Assembly (NCBI GenBank): GCA_004297305.1 | Contig: SCTR01000002.1 | Coordinates: 1 to 64,000, forward strand | DNA: 64,000 nucleotides | Source: Actinomycetota bacterium | GTDB lineage: Bacteria > Actinomycetota > Actinomycetes > S36-B12 > FW305-bin1 | Direction: 5' to 3' | Shown: positions 39,170 to 46,644 of the stretch, in pieces | Layout: each line of letters starts with the position of its first letter | Numbering within the stretch: the first letter of the stretch is position 1 | The notes under the pieces: generated by a model | Databases searched by the model: none | The model's input: the letters and a program-made list of their open reading frames with translations, nothing else | Told to the model about the DNA's origin: nothing | Made by a program: the position numbers and the translations under genes

Positions 39170-40150
39170 TCATTGCCGCCGACCCCGCGAACGCCACCAG
39201 GCGGCGGTGCCGAGGCCGCCGGCCAGCACGACCACGACCGCAGCGGTCAGCGGGCCGGCCAGGGTGCTGCTCGCGGCGACTGGTGCCGCGCCCAGGGACA
39301 GGCTGACCGAGGGCTCGGCTTGGGGTTGGTCGGACGAGGACGACGAGTCGCTGGTCGTCGGCGTGCTGCTCGCGCCAGCGTCGACGCCGGTGGGCGCGCC
39401 GCTGCTCGACGACCCGGTCGGTGCCGCGGAAGTGCCTGGGGGAGTACCGGTCGCGCCGCTCGGCTTCGTGGTCGACGCCGTCGCCCGGCCACTGGCCGAC
39501 GGCCCCGTCGTGGTGGGATCCGGCGTCGCGCGGCGCGGTGACGAGCTGGCGCGGGGTGGGCTGGTGGTGGCCGCTGCGGTCGGCGTGGTCCCGACGACCA
39601 CCGCGCACTCACCGGACGGATAGCCGTCCAGTCCGCAGACGAGCCCCCCGGGGCCGGTGCGGACCGCCGCCGCGGCGGACAGGACCTGTGCCCCGGTCCA
39701 TGCCGGGGGCGCCACGACGCAGCTGCCGCGCAACGCCCCGGGCGGGCTCTGCCCGTCGGGGGCGTCGGCCGGGACGCCGTAGTCGACGACGACCGCGACC
39801 CGCTTGCGACCGTCCTGCGCCGGCGTCGACCCGCAGACCTCGGCGAAGGCGGTCGACGCCGGCTGCCGCGGGACCAGGCCCGACGTGGTCCCGGTCGACA
39901 CCCCGAACCGCCAGCCCTCCGCGGTCCCGTCGGCCGGGACCCGGTACGCCGGGCCCTGCTGGGCGAACACCCAACTGGTCCCGGTCGAGGACCAGTACGT
40001 CCAGTACCGGTACGCGGCGGCCTGCGCCGCCCCCGCGGCCAGGACGCCGATCACCAGCCCGGCTGCCGCGGCCAGCAGCCCGGCCGCGGCACGCCGACGA
40101 ACCCGGCCGGCGGGCAGCCGGCCGGGTTCGGTGCGAGCGGAACTGGTCAC
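39170..40150 (-). CDS. Exported, membrane-anchored protein of the ECF-toroid locus (SCO2322-like)
   Basis: A 326-residue protein; the GTG at 40150 lies 14 nt after the previous stop. It has a signal peptide at about 18-45 (AAAGLLAAAAGLVIGVLAAGAAQAA), a compact extracellular domain of about 130 residues with AYRYWTYWSSTGTSWVFAQ, GTAEGWRFGVS and two Cys pairs (CGSTPAQDGRKR, GSCVVAPPAW, VCGLDGYPSGECAVV), a Ser/Thr/Pro-rich stalk of about 90 residues and a final transmembrane helix with a basic end (WWRSRGRRQ). As I recall, a protein of this kind neighbours the same ECF genes in Streptomyces. A role as surface partner of the toroid protein is inference. Confidence 0.8.
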   Translation of the reverse strand: MTSSARTEPGRLPAGRVRRRAAAGLLAAAAGLVIGVLAAGAAQAAAYRYWTYWSSTGTSWVFAQQGPAYRVPADGTAEGWRFGVSTGTTSGLVPRQPASTAFAEVCGSTPAQDGRKRVAVVVDYGVPADAPDGQSPPGALRGSCVVAPPAWTGAQVLSAAAAVRTGPGGLVCGLDGYPSGECAVVVGTTPTAAATTSPPRASSSPRRATPDPTTTGPSASGRATASTTKPSGATGTPPGTSAAPTGSSSSGAPTGVDAGASSTPTTSDSSSSSDQPQAEPSVSLSLGAAPVAASSTLAGPLTAAVVVVLAGGLGTAAWWRSRGRRQ

Positions 40151-40164
40151 GTCCGGGTCGACGC

Positions 40165-41361
40165 TCAGCGGCGCCGGCTGGTCTTCAGCGTCGTGATCAG
40201 GTTGACGCCACCGAAGTTCTTCGGGTTGAGGTTCCGGGAGTCGGTGACCAGCAGCAGCGTGCCCAGCGCGCCGGCGCTGGCCTGACCCTGCAGGTCGGTG
40301 GCGTACGCCGAGACATGCTGGGCCAGTTGGGTTGTCGCCTTCTTCACCGCCGTACGCCCGTAGCCGGAGCCGACCAGCGACAGGACCGAGTACGCCGTGG
40401 TGTTCCAGTCCGTGCCAGGCCCGAAGGCGTTGGGAATCGTGCCGTTGCCGCTGTTGAGGGTGCGGGCGAGCCAGCCTGCGGCACTCATCGCCACGGTCGT
40501 CCCGGCGGCCGCCGTACCGGCGCACGCGTTTGGCGTGACCTTGCTGACCGGCTGGGCGGGCCGGGGCAGCGCGGTGGTCAGCCCGGCCAGACCCTGGGCG
40601 GTGGCGTAGGCGTTGGCCAGCAGCGGCGCCGGGCCCTGGTAGGCCAGCGCGCCGGCGTCGGCACCGGCCGCGCATCCGAGCGCCACGGTGCGCAGGAACG
40701 CCGCGCCGTTCTTGCCGTTCGTCTTCGTCTTGCCCACCGGCGTCGCCGTACCGCGGAACGCGCTCAGCACGATCCCGGTCGAGTTGGCGTCGGACTGCCC
40801 GCCGTCGTAGTAGGGGAAGCCGCCGTCGGGGTTCTGCGCCCGCTTCACCCAGCCGATCGCCCGGGCGGCCTTGCCGGACCGGCCGACGGCCGCCAGCGCC
40901 AGGGCCGCCGCAGCGGTGGAGTTCGTGTCCTCCCCGGTGAACGTCGCCAGGTCGGTCGCCGGGCACGGTGCGGTGAGGTCGGCGCGGAACGCCACGAAAC
41001 CGCCGTCGGCGCACTGCTGGCGGACCAGCCAGTCGATCGCCGATGTCGGGACCGCCGAGTCGGCAGCGACCAGGCCGAGGATGGCCAGGCTCTGCCGGTA
41101 GACGCCGTCGTACGTCGGGTCCTGGGCACCGAACAGGCCCTTGGTGGCCGGGCCGTTGGCGCTCAGTGCCGTCGCGACCGGCGTCGCGCTGTTTGCCGTC
41201 GCGACCGTGGTGGCGGTGCTCGGTGCGGGGGCTGCGGCGGCCGGCAGGACCGGCACGAGCAGGCTGGCGGCGACGGCGGTGGCCGCGACGCCGGCGAGGG
41301 CTGTCGTACGACGCGGCCTCGCGGCTGGGACAGCAGGAGTGGCAGGGGACGGGCCGGGCAT
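40165..41361 (-). CDS. Secreted alpha/alpha-toroid protein (prenyltransferase/terpene-cyclase repeats), candidate corrinoid capture protein
   Basis: A 398-residue exported protein, first gene of the riboswitch operon; the ATG at 41361 follows AAAGG. Signal peptide about 1-45 (RRTTALAGVAATAVAASLL to LPAAAAP). The body has the repeat pattern of the prenyltransferase/squalene-cyclase family: SAIDWLVRQQCADGGFVAF, NSTAAAALALAAVGR, AIGWVKRAQNPDGGFPYYDGGQSDANSTGIVLSAF, ATAQGLAGLTTAL, NTTAYSVLSLVGSGYG. The DxDD acid motif of true cyclases is absent. Animal intrinsic factor and transcobalamin share this alpha6/alpha6 barrel fold, so extracellular corrinoid binding is an attractive inference given the B12 riboswitch and ECF genes. 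Confidence 0.85.
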   Translation of the reverse strand: MPGPSPATPAVPAARPRRTTALAGVAATAVAASLLVPVLPAAAAPAPSTATTVATANSATPVATALSANGPATKGLFGAQDPTYDGVYRQSLAILGLVAADSAVPTSAIDWLVRQQCADGGFVAFRADLTAPCPATDLATFTGEDTNSTAAAALALAAVGRSGKAARAIGWVKRAQNPDGGFPYYDGGQSDANSTGIVLSAFRGTATPVGKTKTNGKNGAAFLRTVALGCAAGADAGALAYQGPAPLLANAYATAQGLAGLTTALPRPAQPVSKVTPNACAGTAAAGTTVAMSAAGWLARTLNSGNGTIPNAFGPGTDWNTTAYSVLSLVGSGYGRTAVKKATTQLAQHVSAYATDLQGQASAGALGTLLLVTDSRNLNPKNFGGVNLITTLKTSRRR

Positions 41362-41472
41362 GGCAGGGCCTTTCGAAGCACGGTCTGAGGAGCCGCCCCG
41401 GCCGGCCGGTGCCTGGTGCGACCACTGCGGACGCACGTCGTCCCCCGGCATCGCTGCTGCGACGGCGAGGGA

Positions 41473-41500
41473 CGGAGGCTCGGGCGTGACCCGGGCTCCG
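41473..41500 (-). promoter_or_regulatory. Leader hairpin, possible riboswitch expression platform
   Basis: On the minus strand CGGAGCCCGGG pairs with CCCGAGCCTCCG (one bulge, one G-U pair) around a TCACG loop, between the aptamer and the start codon at 41361. There is no U tract. It could be a terminator or an alternative pairing partner; which one cannot be decided by eye. Confidence 0.4.
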
Positions 41501-41520
41501 CCTCGTAGACCTCGACGGAT

Positions 41521-41620
41521 GGAGCCGATCGTGACCGCCAGGTGCTCCGGCTTGCCGCAAAGGCGGCTCACGGTTGCGGGTCAGCGCCGGAATCGCACCG
41601 GCTTCCCCTGGATCTCGGAC
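41521..41620 (-). ncRNA. Cobalamin riboswitch (short, class-II-like)
   Basis: The minus strand carries the conserved core in order: AGGGGAAGCCGGTGCGATTC, then GGCGCTGACCCGCAACCGTG, then GCCGCCTTTGCGGC and the B12 box GCCGGAGCACCTGGC. CCGAGATC at the 5' end can pair with GATCGG at the 3' end as P1. It is compact, lacking the long peripheral arms of class I. It sits 160 nt upstream of the secreted toroid gene and so should repress the whole capture-transport-assembly operon when adenosylcobalamin is plentiful. A frame starting at 41571 runs through the aptamer and was rejected as the start. Confidence 0.93.
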
Positions 41621-41765
41621 ACGTGAATTCAGTTGTGGACCAACGGACCTTCCCACGACCGCGGCGGCGCCGTCAAAGCAACCCCCGGATCGGTACGGCG
41701 GCCCGCCGGGTACCGTCGGCGTCGCCGTGGCACTGCTCGTCACGGCTGGACGGGAGGCGGCGGCA

Positions 41766-41993
41766 ATGTCCTGGACCTGGCGCTACGAGCGGGTCGACGG
41801 CAGTCCCGTCGCGCTGCACGACGGGATCGAGCCGGCCGCACCGGCCGAGGGTTTCCCGAGCCAGAGTGACGCCGAAACGTGGGTGGGCGAGGTCTGGCGG
41901 GACCTGCTGGGCGCCGGGGTCGACGCGGTGACTCTGCTCGAAGGCGACCGTGTGGTGTACGCCGGAATGAGTTTGCACCCACCCGCGTCCTAG
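41766..41993 (+). CDS. Small conserved actinobacterial protein
   Basis: A 75-residue soluble protein starting at ATG with GGGAGG 8 nt upstream. The sequence (WTWRYERVDGSPV, FPSQSDAETWVGEVWRDLLGAGVDAVTLLEGDRVVYAGMSL) has the strand-helix-strand look of a small alpha/beta protein of a kind seen beside DUF3043 and pspA in other actinobacteria. Function unknown. It is divergent from the riboswitch operon, so the about 145 nt between 41620 and 41766 must hold promoters for both directions. Confidence 0.7.
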   Translation: MSWTWRYERVDGSPVALHDGIEPAAPAEGFPSQSDAETWVGEVWRDLLGAGVDAVTLLEGDRVVYAGMSLHPPAS

Positions 41994-42046
41994 CAGTTCG
42001 TCGTCGCTCGCCCGGACCGGGTGCGGTTCGCCGGACCGGTTGCTGC

Positions 42047-42646
42047 TCAGCGGGTCCGGGGCTCGACCGGTCGCCCGCCGGGACGGAACCGCGGCGGCGG
42101 CAACCGCAACCGGCGAAACTGCAGGCAGCGCATTCCGGCGTACAGCAACGTCCCCTTGCGGTCCTTCGGATCCGGCCATTGCGCCTTCATCGCCCGGCTC
42201 ATCCGGAACAGCAGGATCGCGGTGTCGATGACGATGACCGCGGTCATGACGAACCAGATCAGCGTGACGAACGCCTGCAGCCCGGGCAGCCGGATGAAGT
42301 TCAGGACGAGCACGACGACGGCCAGGATGATGAAGAACTCGGCCAACGTCCGGCGGGAATCGACGAAGTCGCGGGCGAAGGCGCGCACCGGGCCACGGTC
42401 GCGGGCCGGTAGCGCCCGTTCGTCACCGGCCGCCAACGCCGCCCGCGCTGCGACCCGGGCCGCGCGGTCGCGTTCGCGAGCCGCCCGCCGCGCCGCCTTG
42501 GGGTCGGCCGGCACCTTGATCGCGTGCCGCCGGGCCGCTTCGGCCTCCTTGCGGCTCGGGGTGGGCCGGCCCTTCGCCGCCCGCGAGGGGTCGACGGTGG
42601 CCTCGGAGACGGGCGCCTCGGGTTCGGGCGTACGGCGCTTGAACAC
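42047..42646 (-). CDS. DUF3043 membrane protein
   Basis: A 199-residue protein starting at GTG 42646. It has a long basic N-terminal region (FKRRTPEPEAP, GRPTPSRKEAEAARR, KAARRAARERDRAAR), then DRGPVRAFARDFVDSRRTLAEFFI, a first helix (IILAVVVLVLNFI), a second (FVTLIWFVMTAVIVIDTAILLF) and a basic tail. These are the hallmarks of DUF3043, an actinobacterial family of unknown role. It ends convergent with the small gene at 41766 and is divergent from pspA. Confidence 0.88.
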   Translation of the reverse strand: MFKRRTPEPEAPVSEATVDPSRAAKGRPTPSRKEAEAARRHAIKVPADPKAARRAARERDRAARVAARAALAAGDERALPARDRGPVRAFARDFVDSRRTLAEFFIILAVVVLVLNFIRLPGLQAFVTLIWFVMTAVIVIDTAILLFRMSRAMKAQWPDPKDRKGTLLYAGMRCLQFRRLRLPPPRFRPGGRPVEPRTR

Positions 42647-42963
42647 GGCAGCAGCGTAGTCGGGCGGTGCGGGGGGCGGCGCCACCGCGATGACGGCACG
42701 CAGTCGGCGAGAGGCACCGGGCGGCTGGTCGTGATTCGGTGGTGCGCGTCGTCGCTGCCGGGGAAGGCGCACCCGTCGGGTCGCGTCGTCGCCGTCGGAG
42801 CGGGGAGCGCCCTAGTGTGGAGGCGGGCCGGCTCCGTTCGACGCGCTGTCGACGTGTCGACCGCTGGCAATGCGCCGGACCGGCATGTCGATGCGGCAGC
42901 ACATCGATGGACCGCAAGGCGATGGACCAGCAACCGCCGACGTCGCGAGGGAAGGAGCAGGCG

Positions 42964-43719
42964 ATGGGCCTGTGGCAGCGCTTCACCCTGGTCTTCAAGT
43001 CCAAGGCCAACCGGGTTCTCGACAAGGCCGAGGACCCGCGCGAGACGCTCGACTACTCCTACGAGAAGCAGCTCGAACTGCTGCAGAAGGTCCGTCGTGG
43101 CGTGGCCGACGTGGCCACCAGCCGCAAGCGCCTGGAGTTGCAGATGCAGGGCCTCAACCAGCAGAGCGACAAGCTGGAAGGCCAGGCCAAGGCGGCCCTT
43201 GGTGCCGGTCGCGAGGATCTCGCGCGCGAGGCGCTCACCCGGCGCAGCGGCCTGCAGACCCAGGTGGCCGACCTGCAGAGCCAGCTCGCCGGCCTGCAGG
43301 CGCAGGAGGAGAAACTGGTCCTGGCTTCGCAGCGGCTGCAGACGAAGGTGGAGACCTTCCGCACCAAGAAGGAGACCATCAAGGCGACGTACACCGCCGC
43401 CGAGGCCCAGACCAAGATCAACGAGGCGTTCTCGGGCATCTCCGAGGAGATGGGCGACGTTGGGCTGGCGATCCAGCGGGCCGAGGACAAGACCGCGCAG
43501 ATGACGGCCCGCGCGGGAGCGATCGACGAGCTGATCGCCTCCGGCGCGCTGGAGGACGCCACCGGCACGTCGAAGGACAACCTCACGCTGGAGCTGGAGC
43601 GGCTGGCCAGCAGCAACGACGTCGAAGCCCAGCTGGCATCGATGCGGGCTGAACTCGGCGGTGCTCCGGCCACCCCGGCCATCGAAGGGACGAACGGCTC
43701 GAAGGGTGCGGCGTCGTGA
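42964..43719 (+). CDS. pspA: PspA/IM30 family envelope-stress protein
   Basis: A 251-residue coiled-coil protein; the ATG at 42964 follows AAGGAG. The N-terminal MGLWQRFTLVFKSKANRVLDKAEDPRETLDYSYEKQ is the PspA amphipathic helix and start of the ESCRT-III-like fold, followed by about 180 residues of heptad-like helices (KRLELQMQGLNQQSDKLEGQ and onward) and an acidic/Ala tail. PspA binds and protects stressed membranes. It overlaps the PspAA gene by 4 nt and heads a four-gene set with htpX and pspAB, the actinobacterial and archaeal form of the phage-shock system. Confidence 0.95.
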   Translation: MGLWQRFTLVFKSKANRVLDKAEDPRETLDYSYEKQLELLQKVRRGVADVATSRKRLELQMQGLNQQSDKLEGQAKAALGAGREDLAREALTRRSGLQTQVADLQSQLAGLQAQEEKLVLASQRLQTKVETFRTKKETIKATYTAAEAQTKINEAFSGISEEMGDVGLAIQRAEDKTAQMTARAGAIDELIASGALEDATGTSKDNLTLELERLASSNDVEAQLASMRAELGGAPATPAIEGTNGSKGAAS

Positions 43720-43991
43720 TCGTCCGGATCTCCGGCGAGGGGCAGTACCGCCTCGCCGACGACGTCATCGACCAGGTCAACCAGCTGGACGCGGCGCTCG
43801 AGGGCGCGCTGGGTGGAACCGAGCAGGAGTTCCGTACGGCGTTGTCCGCCCTGCTGTCGCGGGTCCGCGCCGACGGCCAGCTGCTCGACGACGAGGAACT
43901 GCTGGAGAGCGACGTGATCCTGCCCGGCGAGGACGCGTCGGCGGACGACGTGCGGGGGATGCTCACCGACGAAGGGCTGCTGCCGGGCTGA
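43716..43991 (+). CDS. pspAA: PspA-associated protein PspAA
   Basis: A 91-residue protein whose GTG overlaps the pspA stop (GTGA). IVRISGEGQYRLADDVIDQVNQLDAALE at the start and LLDDEELLESDVILPGEDASADDVRGMLTDEGLLPG at the end are the family pattern. PspAA is a small partner domain found encoded directly behind PspA in actinobacteria and archaea. It is predicted to work with PspA at the membrane; no catalytic residues are visible. Confidence 0.88.
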   Translation: MIVRISGEGQYRLADDVIDQVNQLDAALEGALGGTEQEFRTALSALLSRVRADGQLLDDEELLESDVILPGEDASADDVRGMLTDEGLLPG

Positions 43992-44034
43992 GGTGGTTGG
44001 CCCGCAGCAGCAACGCACGATCGGAGGACGGCTC

Positions 44035-44934
44035 GTGGCACGGACCCGGTACGCCAGCGACAGCGGCCTGACCCGCCGGATGGCCGGAACGATGGGCGGG
44101 TTGCTGCTGCTGTACGTCGCGGTCGCGGTCGTCCTCATCATCGTCGGCGTCAACGCGATCGTCGTCGTGGTGATCGCCGCGGGGCTGCTGTGGGGGCAGT
44201 GGTTCTTCTCCGACTCGATGGCCCTGGCCGCGATGCGTGCGCACGTCGTCACTGCGGAGCAGGCACCGCAGCTGCACGGCATCGTGGACCGGCTCTGCGC
44301 CTTGGCGGACATGCCCAAACCGCGGGTCGCGATCGCCGACAGCGACGTCCCGAATGCCTTCGCGACCGGCCGCAGCCCGCACCGGTCCGTGGTCTGCGTG
44401 ACCACCGGGCTGTTGCGCCGGCTGGATCGCGACGAGCTCGAAGGCGTGCTGTCCCACGAGTTGTCGCATGTCGCCCACCGGGATGTGACGGTGATGACCG
44501 TCGCATCCTTCGCGGCGGTGCTGGCCGGTCTGCTGGCGCGTACGGCGATGTGGGGCGGACTCGGGGGCAACCGCCGGGACAACAACGCCGCGGTGGTGGC
44601 GCTGGTGGTGATCCTGGTCAGCGCGGTGGTCTACATCGTGTCGTTCGTGCTGACCCGCGCACTGTCGCGCTATCGGGAACTGGCCGCCGACCGCGGGGGA
44701 GCGCTGCTGACCGGCAACCCCTCGGCGCTGGCTCGGGCCCTGCAGAAGGTCTCCGGCGATATGGCGCAGATCCCGAACCGGGACCTGCGGTCGATGGAGC
44801 CGGTCAGCGCCTTCGCCTTCATTCCGGCGCTGTCCGGCAAGGGCATGGACCTCGCGCACCTGTTCGCCACTCATCCGCCGCTGGAGCGGCGGCTAGCCAA
44901 CCTCGCCCGGATCAGTACCGAACTGGGCCGCTGA
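44035..44934 (+). CDS. htpX: HtpX-like M48 membrane metalloprotease
   Basis: A 299-residue protein; the GTG at 44035 follows CGGAGGAC. Two N-terminal helices (GTMGGLLLLYVAVAVVLIIVGVNAIVVVVIAAGLL), the zinc motif VLSHELSHVAHRDV (HExxH with E), a second helical pair (VALVVILVSAVVYIVSFVL) and the distal Glu in RYRELAADRGGALL complete an M48 site. The end has the conserved LFATHPPLERRLANL. It degrades damaged membrane proteins. It is embedded between pspAA and pspAB, so it is probably part of the same stress response. Confidence 0.95.
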   Translation: MARTRYASDSGLTRRMAGTMGGLLLLYVAVAVVLIIVGVNAIVVVVIAAGLLWGQWFFSDSMALAAMRAHVVTAEQAPQLHGIVDRLCALADMPKPRVAIADSDVPNAFATGRSPHRSVVCVTTGLLRRLDRDELEGVLSHELSHVAHRDVTVMTVASFAAVLAGLLARTAMWGGLGGNRRDNNAAVVALVVILVSAVVYIVSFVLTRALSRYRELAADRGGALLTGNPSALARALQKVSGDMAQIPNRDLRSMEPVSAFAFIPALSGKGMDLAHLFATHPPLERRLANLARISTELGR

Positions 44935-44938
44935 GCCG

Positions 44939-45514
44939 ATGGGCTTGTTCGACAGCGTGTTCGGTCGCCGTAAGGCGGTACCGCCGGATCTGGACCAGCT
45001 GTTCGCGATCCCTTCTGCGGCATTGACTCTCGAGGCCTCGCTCGGCCTGCGGCCGACCGGCGTGGGTTCGGTCGCCTTCCGTCCGCCGGAGGGCCGGGCC
45101 TTCGCCGAGCTGCAGTCCGACGTACGGGCGCTGCTGGACGCCGACGCCGGACCGGCCGTGGAGTTGACGCCGGACTCGTTCGGCTATACCTGGCTGGTCG
45201 TCCGTACCGATCCGCCGGACGTCTCGGCGCTGGTGACCGATCTGCACGCGGTCAACGTGTCGTTGCAGGACAGTGGATTCGGCCCGACGTTGCTGTGCTC
45301 GCTGGTCGGCTTCGTCGGAGCCGACGGCCGGCGGCTGGGGCTAGTGTACCTGTTCAAGCAGGGCACGTTCTATCCGTTCGCTCCCGACGTCTCCGGGGCT
45401 GAGCGACGCGACAACATCCTGGAGCTGCAGGTACGCGACGAGCTCGGGTCCGATCTGCGGATCGAACCCGAGCTCGCGCGCTGGTTCGCCGTCTGGGGCG
45501 CACCGGGCTGTTGA
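44939..45514 (+). CDS. pspAB: PspA-associated protein PspAB
   Basis: A 191-residue soluble protein starting 4 nt after htpX. It begins MGLFDSVFGRRKAVPPDLDQLFAIPSAA and continues with LRPTGVGSVAFRPPEGR, DSFGYTWLVVRTDPPD, FKQGTFYPFAP and REELARWFAVWG-like ends, the pattern of the PspAB family. Its biochemical role is unknown, but it is consistently linked to PspA, PspAA and HtpX. It closes the cluster before a convergent hairpin. Confidence 0.9.
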   Translation: MGLFDSVFGRRKAVPPDLDQLFAIPSAALTLEASLGLRPTGVGSVAFRPPEGRAFAELQSDVRALLDADAGPAVELTPDSFGYTWLVVRTDPPDVSALVTDLHAVNVSLQDSGFGPTLLCSLVGFVGADGRRLGLVYLFKQGTFYPFAPDVSGAERRDNILELQVRDELGSDLRIEPELARWFAVWGAPGC

Positions 45515-45565
45515 GCCCGGCGGCCGCCGGCGAACCTCCCCTCTCCTCCGCCCCCTGGTCGTGGC

Positions 45566-45590
45566 GACGGGCACGGTGATCGCGCCCGTC
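45566..45590. terminator. Terminator hairpin between pspAB and the RTX gene
   Basis: GACGGGCACG (45566-45575) pairs with CGCGCCCGTC (45581-45590) with one A-C mismatch and a GTGAT loop, between convergent genes. The loop matches the loop of the hairpin at 11097. Confidence 0.65.
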
Positions 45591-45616
45591 AACTGCGGGA
45601 GAGGCGTTCCCCCTCG

Positions 45617-46363
45617 TTAGCTGTCGGTACGACGGTCGTCGCCACCGCGGTCGTCGACGCCACGGTGGTCGTCGCCCTTGTGGTGCGCCTTGTTCTTGTG
45701 GTGCCGGGCGTCGCCCTGCCGGACCACGTCGTCGGAGGTCGCCCCGACGATGGTGTCGCGGCCCTTCCCGCCGTACGCCCGGTCCGCGCCCGGCCCGATG
45801 ACGAGCGTGTCGCGGCCGGCGTCCCCGGCGACCACGTCGTCGCCCTCGCCGCCCACGATCGTGTCGTTGCCGCGGCCACCGCTGACCCGGTCGTCGCCGG
45901 CACCGGCGTCGATGACGTCGTTGCCGCCGTCGCCCAGGATCTTGTCGTCGCCGAGGCCGCCGGCCAGCGTGTCGTTGCCACCGCTGGAGAAGAACCAGCC
46001 GGCCTTGTGGTGGTGGCGGAAGCCGAACCAGCCCATGTCACCGATGACGAGGTCGTCCCCGGCACCCGCGTCGACCCAGTCCGCGCCTGCGCCGGCGAGG
46101 ATCACGTCCCGCTCGGCGGAGCCGCAGATCGTGTCGTTCCCGGCACCGGCCAGCACGACGCCGGGTCCGGTCAGCACGATGACGTCGTCACCGCTGGTTC
46201 CCTTGACCTTCCCGGAACCGGTGATGGTGGCTGCCAGCCCGTTGCAGCTGACCGGTGCGGGGGTTGGGTCGTTGGCTGCCTGTGCCGGTGCCGCGAGAAG
46301 TGTTCCGGCGGCGATCATGCCGAGACCGGCGATACCGCCGAGTCCTGCCCGGACGATGCTCAT
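45617..46363 (-). CDS. Secreted RTX-type calcium-binding protein with His/Asp-rich tail
   Basis: A 248-residue protein; the ATG at 46363 follows GAAGGGG. Signal peptide about 1-30 (MSIVRAGLGGIAGLGMIAAGTLLAAPAQA). Residues 50-215 contain about eight nonapeptide repeats GGxGxDxxx (GAGNDTICG, GAGADWVDAG, GLGDDKILG, GGNDVIDAG, GRGNDTIVG, GEGDDVVAG), forming a calcium-dependent beta-roll. The roll is interrupted by an aromatic/His insert GWFGFRHHHKAGWFFSS. The C-terminus is a charged tail rich in His and Asp (RHHKNKAHHKGDDHRG). It uses Sec export rather than a type-1 system. A metal-buffering or cell-envelope role is inference. Confidence 0.88.
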   Translation of the reverse strand: MSIVRAGLGGIAGLGMIAAGTLLAAPAQAANDPTPAPVSCNGLAATITGSGKVKGTSGDDVIVLTGPGVVLAGAGNDTICGSAERDVILAGAGADWVDAGAGDDLVIGDMGWFGFRHHHKAGWFFSSGGNDTLAGGLGDDKILGDGGNDVIDAGAGDDRVSGGRGNDTIVGGEGDDVVAGDAGRDTLVIGPGADRAYGGKGRDTIVGATSDDVVRQGDARHHKNKAHHKGDDHRGVDDRGGDDRRTDS

Positions 46364-46411
46364 GGTGACCCCTTCCGTCACATGCCGGCGCTCCGTCGCG
46401 CCAGTGCGGCC

Positions 46412-46422
46412 CATGACTACCC
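46412..46422 (-). promoter_or_regulatory. GGGTAGTCATG box upstream of the RTX gene
   Basis: Minus-strand GGGTAGTCATG lies about 50 nt before the start codon. It shares TAGTCATG with the boxes upstream of two secreted Ig-like genes (14855-14865 and 19835-19845). Confidence 0.4.
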
Positions 46423-46563
46423 GGGGTCAGGGACCCGATCACGCGTCCCCCGGCTGCCTTGTGACGTCCTTGTCCGGCTCTTAGCCGACGTACGGAATGC
46501 GGTACGGCGTTACTCCGAAGGTGCACGCCGGCCTGGCGGGTCGCCGCCCCCGTGCCCCCGGTG

Positions 46564-46644
46564 CCGGCCGCTCCGGCCACTGCCGCAGCGGGCGGCTATC
46601 CGGCTACTGCCGCTGCAGGCGGCTATCCGGCCGCCGCCGCGGGG
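46564..46644. repeat. Three degenerate 27-bp repeats at the nadA 3' end
   Basis: Units begin at 46564, 46591 and 46618; the last two share GGCGGCTATCCGGC exactly, and the last contains the nadA stop codon. The repeat reads as if the 3' end of the gene had been duplicated into the intergenic space. Confidence 0.65.

Noticed and set aside
41362-41571. Upstream extension of the toroid gene to 41571
   Set aside because: This stretch would translate the cobalamin riboswitch and its hairpin; the signal peptide and ribosome-binding site fix the start at 41361.
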